A stretch of DNA of 8,860 nt from Clostridia bacterium (GCA_030530185.1 JAUMVL010000067.1:1-8860), one strand, 5' to 3'. Positions 1 to 5,765 are shown, counted from the stretch's first letter. Numbers and translations: made by a program. Notes: generated from the sequence alone by a model not told the origin.

Positions 1-1
1 T

Positions 2-544
2 ATCATCGGTTCGACCTTTCCGGAGGACCCGAAGGACTGTCCGATCAAGATCACCGATTTGCGGTACGTTTCGATTCTGTATGTTGACTTTGAGGGCGAG
101 GAGCATACCGGCGAGCTGATCGTGCATCGTAAGGTTGCGGACGATGTGCTCGATATCTTCTATCATCTGTATCAAGCCAAGTACCCGCTGACCTCGGTCA
201 AGCTGCTGGACGATTACGGCGAGCCGTTCAGCGACGGAACATCAATGGTTGAGAACAACACCTCGGCGTTTTGCTGCCGACTTGTGACCGGTACGCACCA
301 TTTTTCCAAGCACAGCTACGGCATTGCGATCGATGTGAACCCGGCGCTGAATCCCTATATCCGTCCCGACGGCAGCTTTGCACCGCTCAATTCGGAACCG
401 TATCTCGACCGCACGCTGAACCTTCCGGGCATGATCGATGAAAACGACCTCTGTTATCAACTGTTCAAAAAACACGGCTGGAAATGGGGCGGTCACTTCA
501 AAGGGGAAACCGACTATCAGCATTTTTATAAGAATTTGAAATGA
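2..544 (+). CDS. M15-family (VanY/M15C-like) peptidoglycan peptidase, 5' partial
   Basis: Probable zinc metallopeptidase cutting peptide stems of peptidoglycan (D,D-carboxypeptidase or L-Ala-D-Glu endopeptidase type), acting at the cell wall. The reading frame is open to the window's left edge; the TTG at 59 has no ribosome binding site, so the start and any signal peptide lie upstream. The M15 zinc site is complete: the S-x-H-x-x-G-x-A-x-D motif is at 305-334 (His codon 311-313, Asp codon 332-334). The C-terminal D-Y-Q-H supplies the third zinc His (521-523) and the acidic catalytic residue three positions before it (Asp 512-514). The W-G-G element before it reads W-G-G-H-F, where relatives often have W-G-G-D-W. 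The stop overlaps the next start in ATGATGA, so the two genes are co-transcribed. The family call is firm. The exact bond cut is unknown. Confidence 0.85.
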   Translation: MIGSTFPEDPKDCPIKITDLRYVSILYVDFEGEEHTGELIVHRKVADDVLDIFYHLYQAKYPLTSVKLLDDYGEPFSDGTSMVENNTSAFCCRLVTGTHHFSKHSYGIAIDVNPALNPYIRPDGSFAPLNSEPYLDRTLNLPGMIDENDLCYQLFKKHGWKWGGHFKGETDYQHFYKNLK

Positions 545-1257
545 TGAACAATATAGCAATTTCTTATTTATCCCATAACGTCGCACAACATATCGACATG
601 ATCGAAGCGCTTCGGCGCGGCAATGCCGAGGTGCTTGGCGTGACCGGCACGGCTTGCCTTTTGCGAAACCGAGGCAACTATGCGCTTCAGTTGGCCTGCG
701 ATACGGCGGCAGACGGCGTTAAGCTCTTACAGAATGCGCCTGCGTTCGGTCTGGTCGTTGCGCATGGGGACGCTGCTGTTTGCGCGGTTAAAACCCTGCG
801 GCCGGACTATGACTGCCGTCGCCCCTGCCACCAGGGATATTATCCGAGCAAAGAACGCCACGCGGTTCCTCCAACCTGCACGATTGCGCCGTATCCGATC
901 GACCGGCTCGACGATGTGCTTGCGCATTACGACAACGTCCGCGATCCGCGCTATATCATCGACCGCATTGAAAAGGGGGATCTGTTTGCAGGGTACCATG
1001 AGGGACAGCTTTGCGGGTTCATCGGCTTTCACAGCGACGGATCGATGGGTATGCTCGAGGTGTTTTTGGCGTTTCGCCGTCTGCACATCGGTTTTGCGCT
1101 TGAACAGAACCTGATCAACGTCGCGCTCGATCGCGGTTGGACGCCCTACTGCCACATCTATGCAGACAACCTGCCTTCGATTCGATTGCAGGAAAAGCTC
1201 GGATTGATCGTCACGCCCGACTGCCCGGTCGCGTGGATGCATGCGCCGAGAGAATAA
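541..1257 (+). CDS. GNAT-family N-acetyltransferase
   Basis: Predicted cytoplasmic acetyl-CoA-dependent acetyltransferase of 238 residues; the substrate is unknown. The GNAT core is in the C-terminal half (about 115-235): beta strands around G-F-I-G-F-H (159-164), a motif A region S-M-G-M-L-E-V (168-174) running into R-R-L-H-I-G-F-A-L (179-187), then the C-terminal A-D-N-L-P-S-I-R-L-Q-E-K-L-G-L segment (208-222) typical of GNAT motif B. The CoA pyrophosphate loop usually reads R-R-x-G-I-G-x-A; here the first Gly is His182. The first ~110 residues form a separate N-terminal region that I cannot assign. Two adjacent ATG codons (541, 544) are possible starts; the first overlaps the peptidase stop, which suggests translational coupling. 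The gene ends just before a hairpin terminator. Confidence 0.82.
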   Translation: MMNNIAISYLSHNVAQHIDMIEALRRGNAEVLGVTGTACLLRNRGNYALQLACDTAADGVKLLQNAPAFGLVVAHGDAAVCAVKTLRPDYDCRRPCHQGYYPSKERHAVPPTCTIAPYPIDRLDDVLAHYDNVRDPRYIIDRIEKGDLFAGYHEGQLCGFIGFHSDGSMGMLEVFLAFRRLHIGFALEQNLINVALDRGWTPYCHIYADNLPSIRLQEKLGLIVTPDCPVAWMHAPRE

Positions 1258-1271
1258 CAAGACAGAAAAAG

Positions 1272-1292
1272 GGAGCTGGTTTAGGCAGCTCC
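1272..1292. terminator. Bidirectional hairpin terminator
   Basis: A 7-bp perfect stem (GGAGCTG at 1272-1278, CAGCTCC at 1286-1292) with a 7-nt loop lies between two convergent genes. Five A's at 1266-1270 give a U-run for the minus-strand transcript, and TTT at 1293-1295 gives a weaker one for the plus strand. It can therefore end both the acetyltransferase operon and the cytidylate-kinase-like gene. Confidence 0.75.
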
Positions 1293-1317
1293 TTTGACTT
1301 CATTCAAATAAAATCGC

Positions 1318-1923
1318 TTATTCCCCTTTGACGATTCGATACAGCAGCTCAACGCAGGCGTCTTCGCCGATGGACTCGGTATTCAGTGAAATGTCGTAGT
1401 TCTCCGCAGCGCCCCACGTCCGCCCGGTGAAATGCTCATAGTTCACGCGGCGCTTGCCGTCCTTGTCGGCAAGGCGCTTTTCGGGCGACTGCTCGGATTC
1501 GCCGTACAGTCGCACAATGCGCTCGGCGCGGTATGGTACCGGCGCGTGGATAAACGCATGGAGCGTATCCGGACGGTCCCTTAGAATATAGTCCGCGCAG
1601 CGGCCGACGATCACGCAGTCGCCTTTTTCAGCCAGATCCAAAATGACCTTGCGCTGCATCGTATAGAGGTAATCCGCGGCCGTCATACCGTTCATCACAC
1701 CGGCAGTGCCAACCGTTGTGAATAGGTAGGACAGCTTGCTGCGGCTCTGCGCATACTCGCCCTTTTCTTCGATAAATTCGGGAGCAAAGCCGGTTGCGAG
1801 TGAAACCTGCTTGACCAGTTCCTTATCATAATAGGCATAGCCAAGCTTTTCGGCAAGCTTTTTGCCGACACTTCTTCCGCCGCTGCCGAATTGACGGCTG
1901 ACGGTAATGATTCGATATGCCAT
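1318..1923 (-). CDS. Cytidylate kinase-like family protein
   Basis: A 201-residue P-loop protein of the cytidylate-kinase-like family, related to CMP kinases but distinct from housekeeping Cmk. It is probably a cytoplasmic nucleoside-monophosphate or other small-molecule kinase; the substrate is not established. The N-terminus S-R-Q-F-G-S-G-G-R-S-V-G (9-20) is the nucleotide-binding loop. Its usual Walker Lys position is Arg17, a pattern I recall as normal for this family. Further landmarks are G-R-C-A-D (108-112), a basic lid-like segment D-K-D-G-K-R-R-V (153-160), and the Y-D-I-S-L-N-T segment (176-182) near the C-terminus. The ATG start has a good ribosome site (GAGGG, complement of 1930-1934, 6-nt spacing) and its own promoter at 1955-1983. 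It stands alone between a divergent esterase operon and a convergent acetyltransferase gene. Confidence 0.85.
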   Translation of the reverse strand: MAYRIITVSRQFGSGGRSVGKKLAEKLGYAYYDKELVKQVSLATGFAPEFIEEKGEYAQSRSKLSYLFTTVGTAGVMNGMTAADYLYTMQRKVILDLAEKGDCVIVGRCADYILRDRPDTLHAFIHAPVPYRAERIVRLYGESEQSPEKRLADKDGKRRVNYEHFTGRTWGAAENYDISLNTESIGEDACVELLYRIVKGE

Positions 1924-1954
1924 ACTGATCCCTCACTTTCGGTTCCTTATAGAT

Positions 1955-1983
1955 AGTATACACCGAAATTGATTTTTTCGCAA
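1955..1983 (-). promoter_or_regulatory. Sigma-A promoter of the cytidylate-kinase-like gene
   Basis: On the minus strand, a -35 TTGCGA (1978-1983), a 17-nt spacer and a -10 TATACT (1955-1960) stand about 30 nt before the start codon, with a GAGGG ribosome site between. Spacing is ideal; the -35 matches consensus at four of six positions. Confidence 0.65.
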
Positions 1984-2012
1984 CGCTTTTTCGGATTTCA
2001 TTTTACACTTTC

Positions 2013-2042
2013 TTGACAGATGAGATGCATAGCCCCTATAAT
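2013..2042 (+). promoter_or_regulatory. Consensus sigma-A promoter of the esterase-nitroreductase operon
   Basis: Perfect -35 TTGACA (2013-2018) and perfect -10 TATAAT (2037-2042), separated by 18 nt. Transcription should begin near 2049, leaving a leader of about 130 nt before the esterase ATG at 2180. It faces away from the promoter at 1955-1983; the two -35 boxes are 29 nt apart. Confidence 0.8.
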
Positions 2043-2179
2043 AGAACCAGCACATTCGGCAAGGGGAAGAAAAGCAATTGGGTTCGAAATACAGACCGCT
2101 GTTTACGCGGTGGAGGAAGGGCAACGGGAAAATCGAAAACGGCGCTGTCGATGGACGGCACATTGCTGCCTGAACGGAT
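2043..2179 (+). other. Long 5' leader before the esterase gene
   Basis: This region between the promoter and the esterase start matches no riboswitch or T-box that I recognise. It holds a small hairpin (ACCGC 2095-2099 with GCGGT 2107-2111) followed directly by GGAGG (2112-2116), a ribosome-site-like sequence with no start codon within 10 nt. Two short reading frames are present. One is 31 codons from TTG 2078 to TGA 2171-2173, in the esterase frame and beginning M-G-S-K-Y-R-P-L-F. The other is 10 codons from ATG 2151, whose TGA (2181-2183) overlaps the esterase ATG. Either could be a leader peptide or chance. Confidence 0.35.
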
Positions 2180-2848
2180 ATGAAGCTTGCAATTCCGAAA
2201 ACCTGTTTTGTGGCCGGCGAGCCGGAAGCAAGGTATGTGCTGTTGCAGCCGGTAGACGAGCATGACCTTACCGCAATCGAGGAGGAGACGGCGGCGTTGA
2301 ATGCGCAGCTATGCGTGCCGTATTGCCTGATCGCCTGCCCGGTTGCCGATTGGAACCGGGATTTGTCGCCGTGGCCTGCGCCGCCGGTGTTTGGCAAGGT
2401 GCCGTTTGGGGGAGAGGCGGAAAAAACGCTGTCGGCGCTGCAAAGGAACGTGCTGCCTGCGCTTACGGATAAAACCGTGCTGCTCGGCGGATATTCGCTG
2501 GCGGGGTTCTTTGCACTGTGGGCGGCGTATCGGACGGATGTATTCCGGGGCGTTGCGGCGGCGTCTCCGTCGGTTTGGTATCCGGGCTGGATGGACTACG
2601 CGGCGTCGCACAAACCGCATCCAAAGCATCTGTATCTCAGCCTCGGCGATCGTGAGGAGCGCGCAAAGAACCCGGTTATGGCGCGCGTGGGCGATTGTAT
2701 CCGGGAGCAGTACCGCCTTCTTTCGGCAGGCGGAAGCAGTGCCGTACTGGAATGGAATGCAGGCAATCATTTTCAACAGACGGGGCTGCGCACGGCAAAG
2801 GGCTTTGCATGGCTTGTAGAACAGATTGAACGGGAGAAAGCGGTATGA
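2180..2848 (+). CDS. Alpha/beta-hydrolase fold esterase
   Basis: A 222-residue cytoplasmic serine hydrolase (no signal peptide), probably a carboxylesterase; the natural substrate is unknown. The triad is visible: nucleophile Ser106 in G-G-Y-S-L-A-G (103-109), acid Asp157 in S-L-G-D-R-E-E (154-160), and His197 in W-N-A-G-N-H-F (192-198). The A-A-A-S-P-S-V-W-Y segment (126-134) after the nucleophile elbow resembles putative esterases of the esterase-D/IroE type. The length is short, with a reduced lid. An in-frame TGA at 2171-2173 makes ATG 2180 the earliest start. Nothing like a strong Shine-Dalgarno precedes it, so translation may depend on coupling to an upstream short frame. The stop overlaps the nitroreductase start as ATGA. 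Confidence 0.82.
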   Translation: MKLAIPKTCFVAGEPEARYVLLQPVDEHDLTAIEEETAALNAQLCVPYCLIACPVADWNRDLSPWPAPPVFGKVPFGGEAEKTLSALQRNVLPALTDKTVLLGGYSLAGFFALWAAYRTDVFRGVAAASPSVWYPGWMDYAASHKPHPKHLYLSLGDREERAKNPVMARVGDCIREQYRLLSAGGSSAVLEWNAGNHFQQTGLRTAKGFAWLVEQIEREKAV

Positions 2849-3342
2849 AAGAACTTTTTGAACGGGTCAGTATCCGAAAATTCGAATCGCGCGCGGTGGA
2901 AGCCGAAAAGATGGAAACAATTTTGCGCGCGGCGATGGCTGCGCCGTCGGCGGGCAATCAGCAGCCGTGGGAGTTTGTCGTTGTGACCAATCGCGAAAAG
3001 ATCGCGGCGCTGAGCAAATCGCACCGCTATGCGGGCTGCGCCGCAAATGCGCCGGTCGTGATCGTGCCGTGTTATCGCACCGAGGGACTTTGGGCGCCGG
3101 AGTATGCCGAAATCGACCTTGCCATTGCGACCGAAAACTTGCTGCTTGCGATCACGGGGGAAGGGCTCGGCGGCGTATGGCTCGGCATTGCGCCGCATAA
3201 AGAGCGCATGGAAACGGTCGAGAGGATCCTGAATCTCCCGAAGACGCTGCACGCATTTGCGCTCGTTCCGGTTGGATATCCTGCGGAACACCGGAAGCAG
3301 GAGGATCGATTCGATCCGAACCGCATCCGCTTTGTCGAATAA
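2845..3342 (+). CDS. Nitroreductase family protein (FMN-dependent)
   Basis: A 165-residue flavoprotein of the nitroreductase family: FMN-bound, using NAD(P)H to reduce nitro compounds, quinones or similar acceptors, normally as a cytoplasmic homodimer. The FMN phosphate motif R-V-S-I-R-K-F is at 7-13. The second flavin segment, A-P-S-A-G-N-Q-Q-P-W-E-F, is at 33-44. The helix D-L-A-I-A-T-E-N-L-L-L (91-101) leads to G-L-G-G-V-W-L-G (108-115), and P-V-G-Y-P-A-E (142-148) is the usual C-terminal strand. The size fits the short nitroreductases of Clostridia. The start overlaps the esterase stop (ATGA) with GGGAG at 2832-2836 as ribosome site, so both are made from one transcript. The true substrate cannot be read from the sequence. 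Confidence 0.88.
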   Translation: MKELFERVSIRKFESRAVEAEKMETILRAAMAAPSAGNQQPWEFVVVTNREKIAALSKSHRYAGCAANAPVVIVPCYRTEGLWAPEYAEIDLAIATENLLLAITGEGLGGVWLGIAPHKERMETVERILNLPKTLHAFALVPVGYPAEHRKQEDRFDPNRIRFVE

Positions 3343-3364
3343 GGAACCGCTCACGCTGTCTCCC

Positions 3365-3460
3365 ATGCATTTCAAAGCCGGCGACAGGATCGGCGCGATC
3401 GATCTTTGCACGGAGCAGCGTGTGTGGATGCAGGAAATCACAGCAAACTTCGAGCAATGA
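3365..3460 (+). CDS. Doubtful 31-residue small ORF
   Basis: A short frame from ATG 3365 to TGA 3458-3460 begins M-H-F-K-A-G-D-R-I-G-A-I-D-L. The frame is open upstream into the nitroreductase 3' end, and there is no ribosome site before the ATG. The sequence does not look compositionally random, but I recognise no family. It may be a remnant of a decayed gene or chance. Most of the 254-nt gap between the nitroreductase and the DUF308 gene is otherwise empty up to the promoter at 3529. Confidence 0.15.
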   Translation: MHFKAGDRIGAIDLCTEQRVWMQEITANFEQ

Positions 3461-3528
3461 AACGGTCCGAAGAAAACGGTCGCTTTGCATGAAAAATAGA
3501 GAAATCCACGAAATCAGTTTCGGAGGAC

Positions 3529-3556
3529 TTGCATTTTATCCCAAAAGATGTATAAT
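3529..3556 (+). promoter_or_regulatory. Sigma-A promoter of the DUF308 gene
   Basis: A -35 TTGCAT (3529-3534), 16-nt spacer and perfect -10 TATAAT (3551-3556) predict a start near 3563 and a leader of about 34 nt. A GGGGGG ribosome site (3586-3591) lies 5 nt before the ATG. Confidence 0.7.
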
Positions 3557-3596
3557 ATATTTTCAAGACGGATTTTTCCGCTGATGGGGGGTTGCA

Positions 3597-4136
3597 ATGA
3601 AAACCTGGAAACAGAATTTACCGGTTATCCTGTTGATCGCATTTGAGCTGGCAGTCGGGATTTTGCTGTTCATCGAGCCGGAGAAATTTACCAAAGCGGT
3701 CATTATTGGGTTCGGCGTGCTGCTGTTGGTGATCGGACTCGTGTATTTGATTCGGTTCTTTGCGGATCGAAAACAGCTCGGCGTTTCTCTATGGGGAACG
3801 CTGATCCTCTCGATTTGTTCGTTGATCGTCGGCTGCATTCTGGCGTTCGCCTCGGAGTTCATCATGGGGCTGTTCGCGGTTCTTGCCGTCCTGTACGGAA
3901 TCTTCCTGGTGATTGCGGGCGTCTACAAGGGCCGCACATTCTTTGAATTGCAGCATCTGGGGCTGCCGGTTTCGGTCGTTTTGCTGTTCTCGGCGATTCT
4001 GTCGATCGGGCTCGGCTGCCTGCTTGTGCTGCACCCGTTTGAAAGCACAGTCACCTTGTGGCGTGTCGCGGGTATCTCGTGGATGATTGAGGCGATCGGT
4101 GATTCCCTCGCGTTGGTCCTGAGCGCAAGAAAGTAA
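3597..4136 (+). CDS. DUF308 / HdeD-like six-helix membrane protein
   Basis: An integral membrane protein of 179 residues with six predicted helices (about 8-27, 34-54, 64-85, 89-109, 123-146, 151-175) in three hairpin pairs. The short E-P-E-K-F turn after helix 1 (27-31) and the H-P-F-E-S turn after helix 5 (146-150) fall at equivalent places; each is followed by a helix rich in Gly/Leu. This repeated pattern is typical of the DUF308 family, which includes the E. coli acid-resistance protein HdeD. The role in Gram-positive bacteria is not established. It is transcribed alone from 3529-3556 and ends before a strong hairpin. A link to acid or envelope stress is only inference by family. Confidence 0.78.
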   Translation: MKTWKQNLPVILLIAFELAVGILLFIEPEKFTKAVIIGFGVLLLVIGLVYLIRFFADRKQLGVSLWGTLILSICSLIVGCILAFASEFIMGLFAVLAVLYGIFLVIAGVYKGRTFFELQHLGLPVSVVLLFSAILSIGLGCLLVLHPFESTVTLWRVAGISWMIEAIGDSLALVLSARK

Positions 4137-4159
4137 GGAAATCAGAAAAAGCAAACGGA

Positions 4160-4191
4160 AATCCCCCTGCCGCAGCCGCAGCAGGGGGATT
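4160..4191. terminator. Strong GC hairpin between convergent genes
   Basis: An 11-bp perfect inverted repeat (AATCCCCCTGC at 4160-4170, GCAGGGGGATT at 4181-4191) around a 10-nt loop separates the DUF308 gene (+) from the small membrane protein gene (-). Neither side has an immediate U-run; the minus-strand transcript reaches TTTTT about 10 nt after the stem. Probably a shared terminator, possibly also a transcript-stabilising end. Confidence 0.7.
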
Positions 4192-4196
4192 GCTGG

Positions 4197-4355
4197 TTAG
4201 AAACCCATCACGTTCCACATACGCTTGCCCATGTTCACCGCGCGCTTCCCGTCACGCTTCATACGCCGCGGGACGTCGGGGTACATCGCCGTGATTGCGG
4301 TCACGGCAAGCGCAGCGCCGGCCACCATGCCGATACTCAATGCCAATGGCTTCAT
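4197..4355 (-). CDS. Small membrane-anchored cationic protein, possible forespore product
   Basis: A 52-residue protein: Met-Lys, one hydrophobic Ala/Gly-rich helix (4-24), then a strongly basic tail (R30, R31, K33, R34, K37, R38, K44, R45) ending M-W-N-V-M-G-F. It resembles YtxH-like or other small clostridial membrane proteins only in design; I assign no family. The start is set at ATG 4353-4355 because AGAGGTG (complement of 4362-4368) lies 6 nt upstream. A longer frame from 4406 would begin upstream of the predicted transcription start, so it is unlikely. A sigma-G-like promoter stands at 4385-4414, which suggests expression in the developing spore. An N-in orientation with the basic tail in the cytoplasm, or tail contact with DNA or anionic lipid, is inference. 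Confidence 0.65.
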   Translation of the reverse strand: MKPLALSIGMVAGAALAVTAITAMYPDVPRRMKRDGKRAVNMGKRMWNVMGF

Positions 4356-4361
4356 GTCGTT

Positions 4362-4368
4362 CACCTCT
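4362..4368 (-). promoter_or_regulatory. Ribosome binding site that fixes the small-protein start
   Basis: Minus-strand AGAGGTG, 6 nt before ATG 4353-4355. The alternative ATG at 4404-4406 has no comparable site, which decides the short 52-residue form. Confidence 0.7.
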
Positions 4369-4384
4369 TTCTCGATACTGCCGT

Positions 4385-4414
4385 TAGTATGAAACGCGTG
4401 AAGCACATTTATGC
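4385..4414 (-). promoter_or_regulatory. Sigma-G-like (forespore) promoter
   Basis: On the minus strand, GCATA (4410-4414), an 18-nt spacer and CATACTA (4385-4391) match the sigma-G pattern known from Bacillus (GHATR, 17-18 nt, CATnHTA) at every defined position. No sigma-A -35 is visible at the right distance. Transcription would start near 4378, about 23 nt before the 52-residue gene's start codon. Sigma-F recognises related sequences, so the factor could be either. Confidence 0.55.
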
Positions 4415-4436
4415 GGAGGAACGGAAAAATTGACGA

Positions 4437-5612
4437 TTATTGCACCTCAAGAATATAAAATTTCAAATAGGTCGTCTCATCGGCGGCAAGCAGCGCAGGA
4501 TGGTCCGGCGCCTGCGTGCGTGACTCGAATACGCGGATACGCCGTCCGCTTTCATGCGCCGCTTCCTTGAGCATTTTTTCAAAGAGCGGTGCACCCATGT
4601 AATGCGAGCACGATGCAGTGATTAAAAAGCCGCCCTTTTTGACGAGCTTCATTCCGAGAATGTTGATATCCTTATACCCGCGATAGGCGTTTTTCACGTC
4701 ATTTGCAGTTTTGGCAAAGGCGGGCGGGTCCAAAATGACCGTATCGAACCGCTTCCCATCACTGCGATAGCGCCGCAGCACCTCGAACACATCGCCGCAT
4801 TCGGTTGCGATGCGGTCGGAAAACCCGTTCAGCGCGGCGTTTTGCCGGACGTCTTCCAAAGCCTTTTCGGAAATATCAAGCGCAGTCACCTGCCTGGCGC
4901 CTGCCGCCGCGGCGTTGATCGAAAACCCGCCGACGTTGCAGAAGCAGTCCAAGACTTCCGCGTCGCGGCAATACCGTCGGATCGCAAAACGATTCTCCTT
5001 TTGATCGAGAAAATAGCCGGTTTTTTGCCCGTTTTCCAGATCGGCGATCATCAAGAGACCGTTTTCCTCAATCGTGACGCGCGGTTCGAACGTACCGAAC
5101 AACGGTCCTTTCTTCAGATCGAGGCCCTCTTTTTTGCGCACCTCGACGTCGCTGCGTTCATAGATGCCGCGCGGATGGAAGACTTCGACGAGCGCGTCCA
5201 CGATCTCGGCTTTGTGCAGCTCCATGCCGAGGGAGAGCACTTGAATCGAAAGGAGGTCGTGGTACTTGTCCACGATCAGCGCGGGCAGATCATCCGATTC
5301 CGCAAACACCGCGCGATAGCAGTCCGAAAAGCCGAGTCGGACGCGAATGTCGTTCGCTTGGCGGATCCGGCGCACAAAAAAGTCCTTGTCCACCGCTTCG
5401 GTGTCGTTGCGAAGGAAAATGCGCACAAGGATTTTGGAAAGATGATTGATAAAGCCGCGGCCGATGAAGCGTCCCGCCGCATCATATACGGTGGCCAGAT
5501 CGCCGTTTTTGCCGCTGCCGTCGATGTGATCTACTTCATTCGCGTATACCCACGCGTGCCCGTCCACGATGCGGCGCTCCTCATGCTTTTTCAAAAACAC
5601 CCGATACGGCAT
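4437..5612 (-). CDS. rlmI: RlmI-like 23S rRNA (cytosine-C5) methyltransferase
   Basis: A 391-residue class I SAM-dependent methyltransferase of the RlmI family, which makes 5-methylcytosine in 23S rRNA (C1962 in E. coli numbering). An N-terminal PUA-type RNA-binding domain (about 1-75) includes G-H-A-W-V-Y-A-N-E-V (18-27) and a conserved G-R-G-F-I-N (51-56). The middle domain leads to G-Q-K-T-G-Y-F-L-D-Q-K-E-N-R (195-208). The SAM fold follows: motif I L-D-C-F-C-N-V-G-G-F (221-230), motif IV L-D-P-P-A-F (294-299), the catalytic-type Cys in A-S-C-S-H (Cys335), and T-Q-A-P-D-H-P (366-372) near the end. Full length for the family. GGAGGG (complement of 5620-5625) lies 7 nt before the ATG. It has its own promoter; the small gene 81 nt downstream has a separate one. 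The precise target base is by homology only. Confidence 0.88.
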   Translation of the reverse strand: MPYRVFLKKHEERRIVDGHAWVYANEVDHIDGSGKNGDLATVYDAAGRFIGRGFINHLSKILVRIFLRNDTEAVDKDFFVRRIRQANDIRVRLGFSDCYRAVFAESDDLPALIVDKYHDLLSIQVLSLGMELHKAEIVDALVEVFHPRGIYERSDVEVRKKEGLDLKKGPLFGTFEPRVTIEENGLLMIADLENGQKTGYFLDQKENRFAIRRYCRDAEVLDCFCNVGGFSINAAAAGARQVTALDISEKALEDVRQNAALNGFSDRIATECGDVFEVLRRYRSDGKRFDTVILDPPAFAKTANDVKNAYRGYKDINILGMKLVKKGGFLITASCSHYMGAPLFEKMLKEAAHESGRRIRVFESRTQAPDHPALLAADETTYLKFYILEVQ

Positions 5613-5647
5613 TGCTGTTCCCTCCGATCCTCACATCCCTTTTTCGT

Positions 5648-5676
5648 ATCATAGCAGAAAACTGTCGTCCGTTCAA
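5648..5676 (-). promoter_or_regulatory. Extended -10 sigma-A promoter of the rlmI-like gene
   Basis: On the minus strand, TTGAAC (5671-5676), a 17-nt spacer and TATGAT (5648-5653), with TG one base before the -10 (TGCTATGAT), an extended -10. It lies back to back with the MarR-operon promoter; the -35 boxes are only 19 nt apart. Confidence 0.65.
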
Positions 5677-5695
5677 GCCAAAACACAGAAATCCG

Positions 5696-5724
5696 TTGAC
5701 ATCGGGAGAAAGCTGCTCTATACT
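5696..5724 (+). promoter_or_regulatory. Sigma-A promoter of the MarR-ABC exporter operon
   Basis: Perfect -35 TTGACA (5696-5701), ideal 17-nt spacer, -10 TATACT (5719-5724). The predicted start near 5731 falls inside the operator palindrome that follows. Confidence 0.82.
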
Positions 5725-5726
5725 TT

Positions 5727-5748
5727 ATTCGTTGCGGACGCAACGAAT
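5727..5748. promoter_or_regulatory. Operator: perfect inverted repeat, probable MarR binding site
   Basis: A perfect inverted repeat with 10-bp arms (ATTCGTTGCG and its complement) around a 2-bp centre (GA at 5737-5738). It begins 2 nt after the -10 box and covers the predicted transcription start, and it ends just before the MarR gene. Size and symmetry fit a MarR-type dimer. Binding here would block transcription, giving autorepression of the regulator and exporter genes. Being untranslated leader RNA, it could also form a hairpin, but no U-run follows. Confidence 0.75.
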
Positions 5749-5759
5749 ATGCATCCGAT

Positions 5760-5765
5760 GGGAGG
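5760..5765 (+). promoter_or_regulatory. Ribosome binding site deciding the MarR start
   Basis: GGGAGG ends 4 nt before ATG 5770. In-frame ATG codons at 5749 and 5758 lack a site; 5749 directly abuts the operator. Confidence 0.6.

Noticed and set aside
59..61. TTG as the start of the peptidase
   Set aside because: No ribosome site precedes it and the frame is open to the window edge with family-like sequence, so the gene is truncated by the window.
2151..2183. M-D-G-T-L-L as the start of a HAD-type phosphatase
   Set aside because: The frame stops after 10 codons and the full HAD motif D-x-D-G-T is absent (no preceding Asp).
2020..2265. 81-residue plus-strand frame overlapping the esterase start
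   Set aside because: Its start lies between the -35 and -10 boxes, so it would not be transcribed; it overlaps the esterase gene and has no similarity to known families.
1933..2397. 154-residue minus-strand frame over the divergent promoter region
   Set aside because: It spans both mapped promoters and antisense esterase sequence, with low-complexity, non-family composition.
3388..3400. GATCG/CGATC inverted repeat in the gap after the nitroreductase gene
   Set aside because: Only 5-bp arms with a 3-nt loop and no U-run; too short to call a terminator or operator.
2773..3441. 222-residue minus-strand frame opposite the nitroreductase gene
   Set aside because: Antisense shadow, rich in Arg/His, no domain, no ribosome site or promoter.
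4404..4406. ATG giving a 69-residue form of the small membrane protein
   Set aside because: It lies upstream of the predicted transcription start and lacks a ribosome site, unlike ATG 4353-4355.
4842..5654. 270-residue plus-strand frame opposite the rlmI-like gene
   Set aside because: An antisense shadow of a well-supported gene with no recognisable domain.
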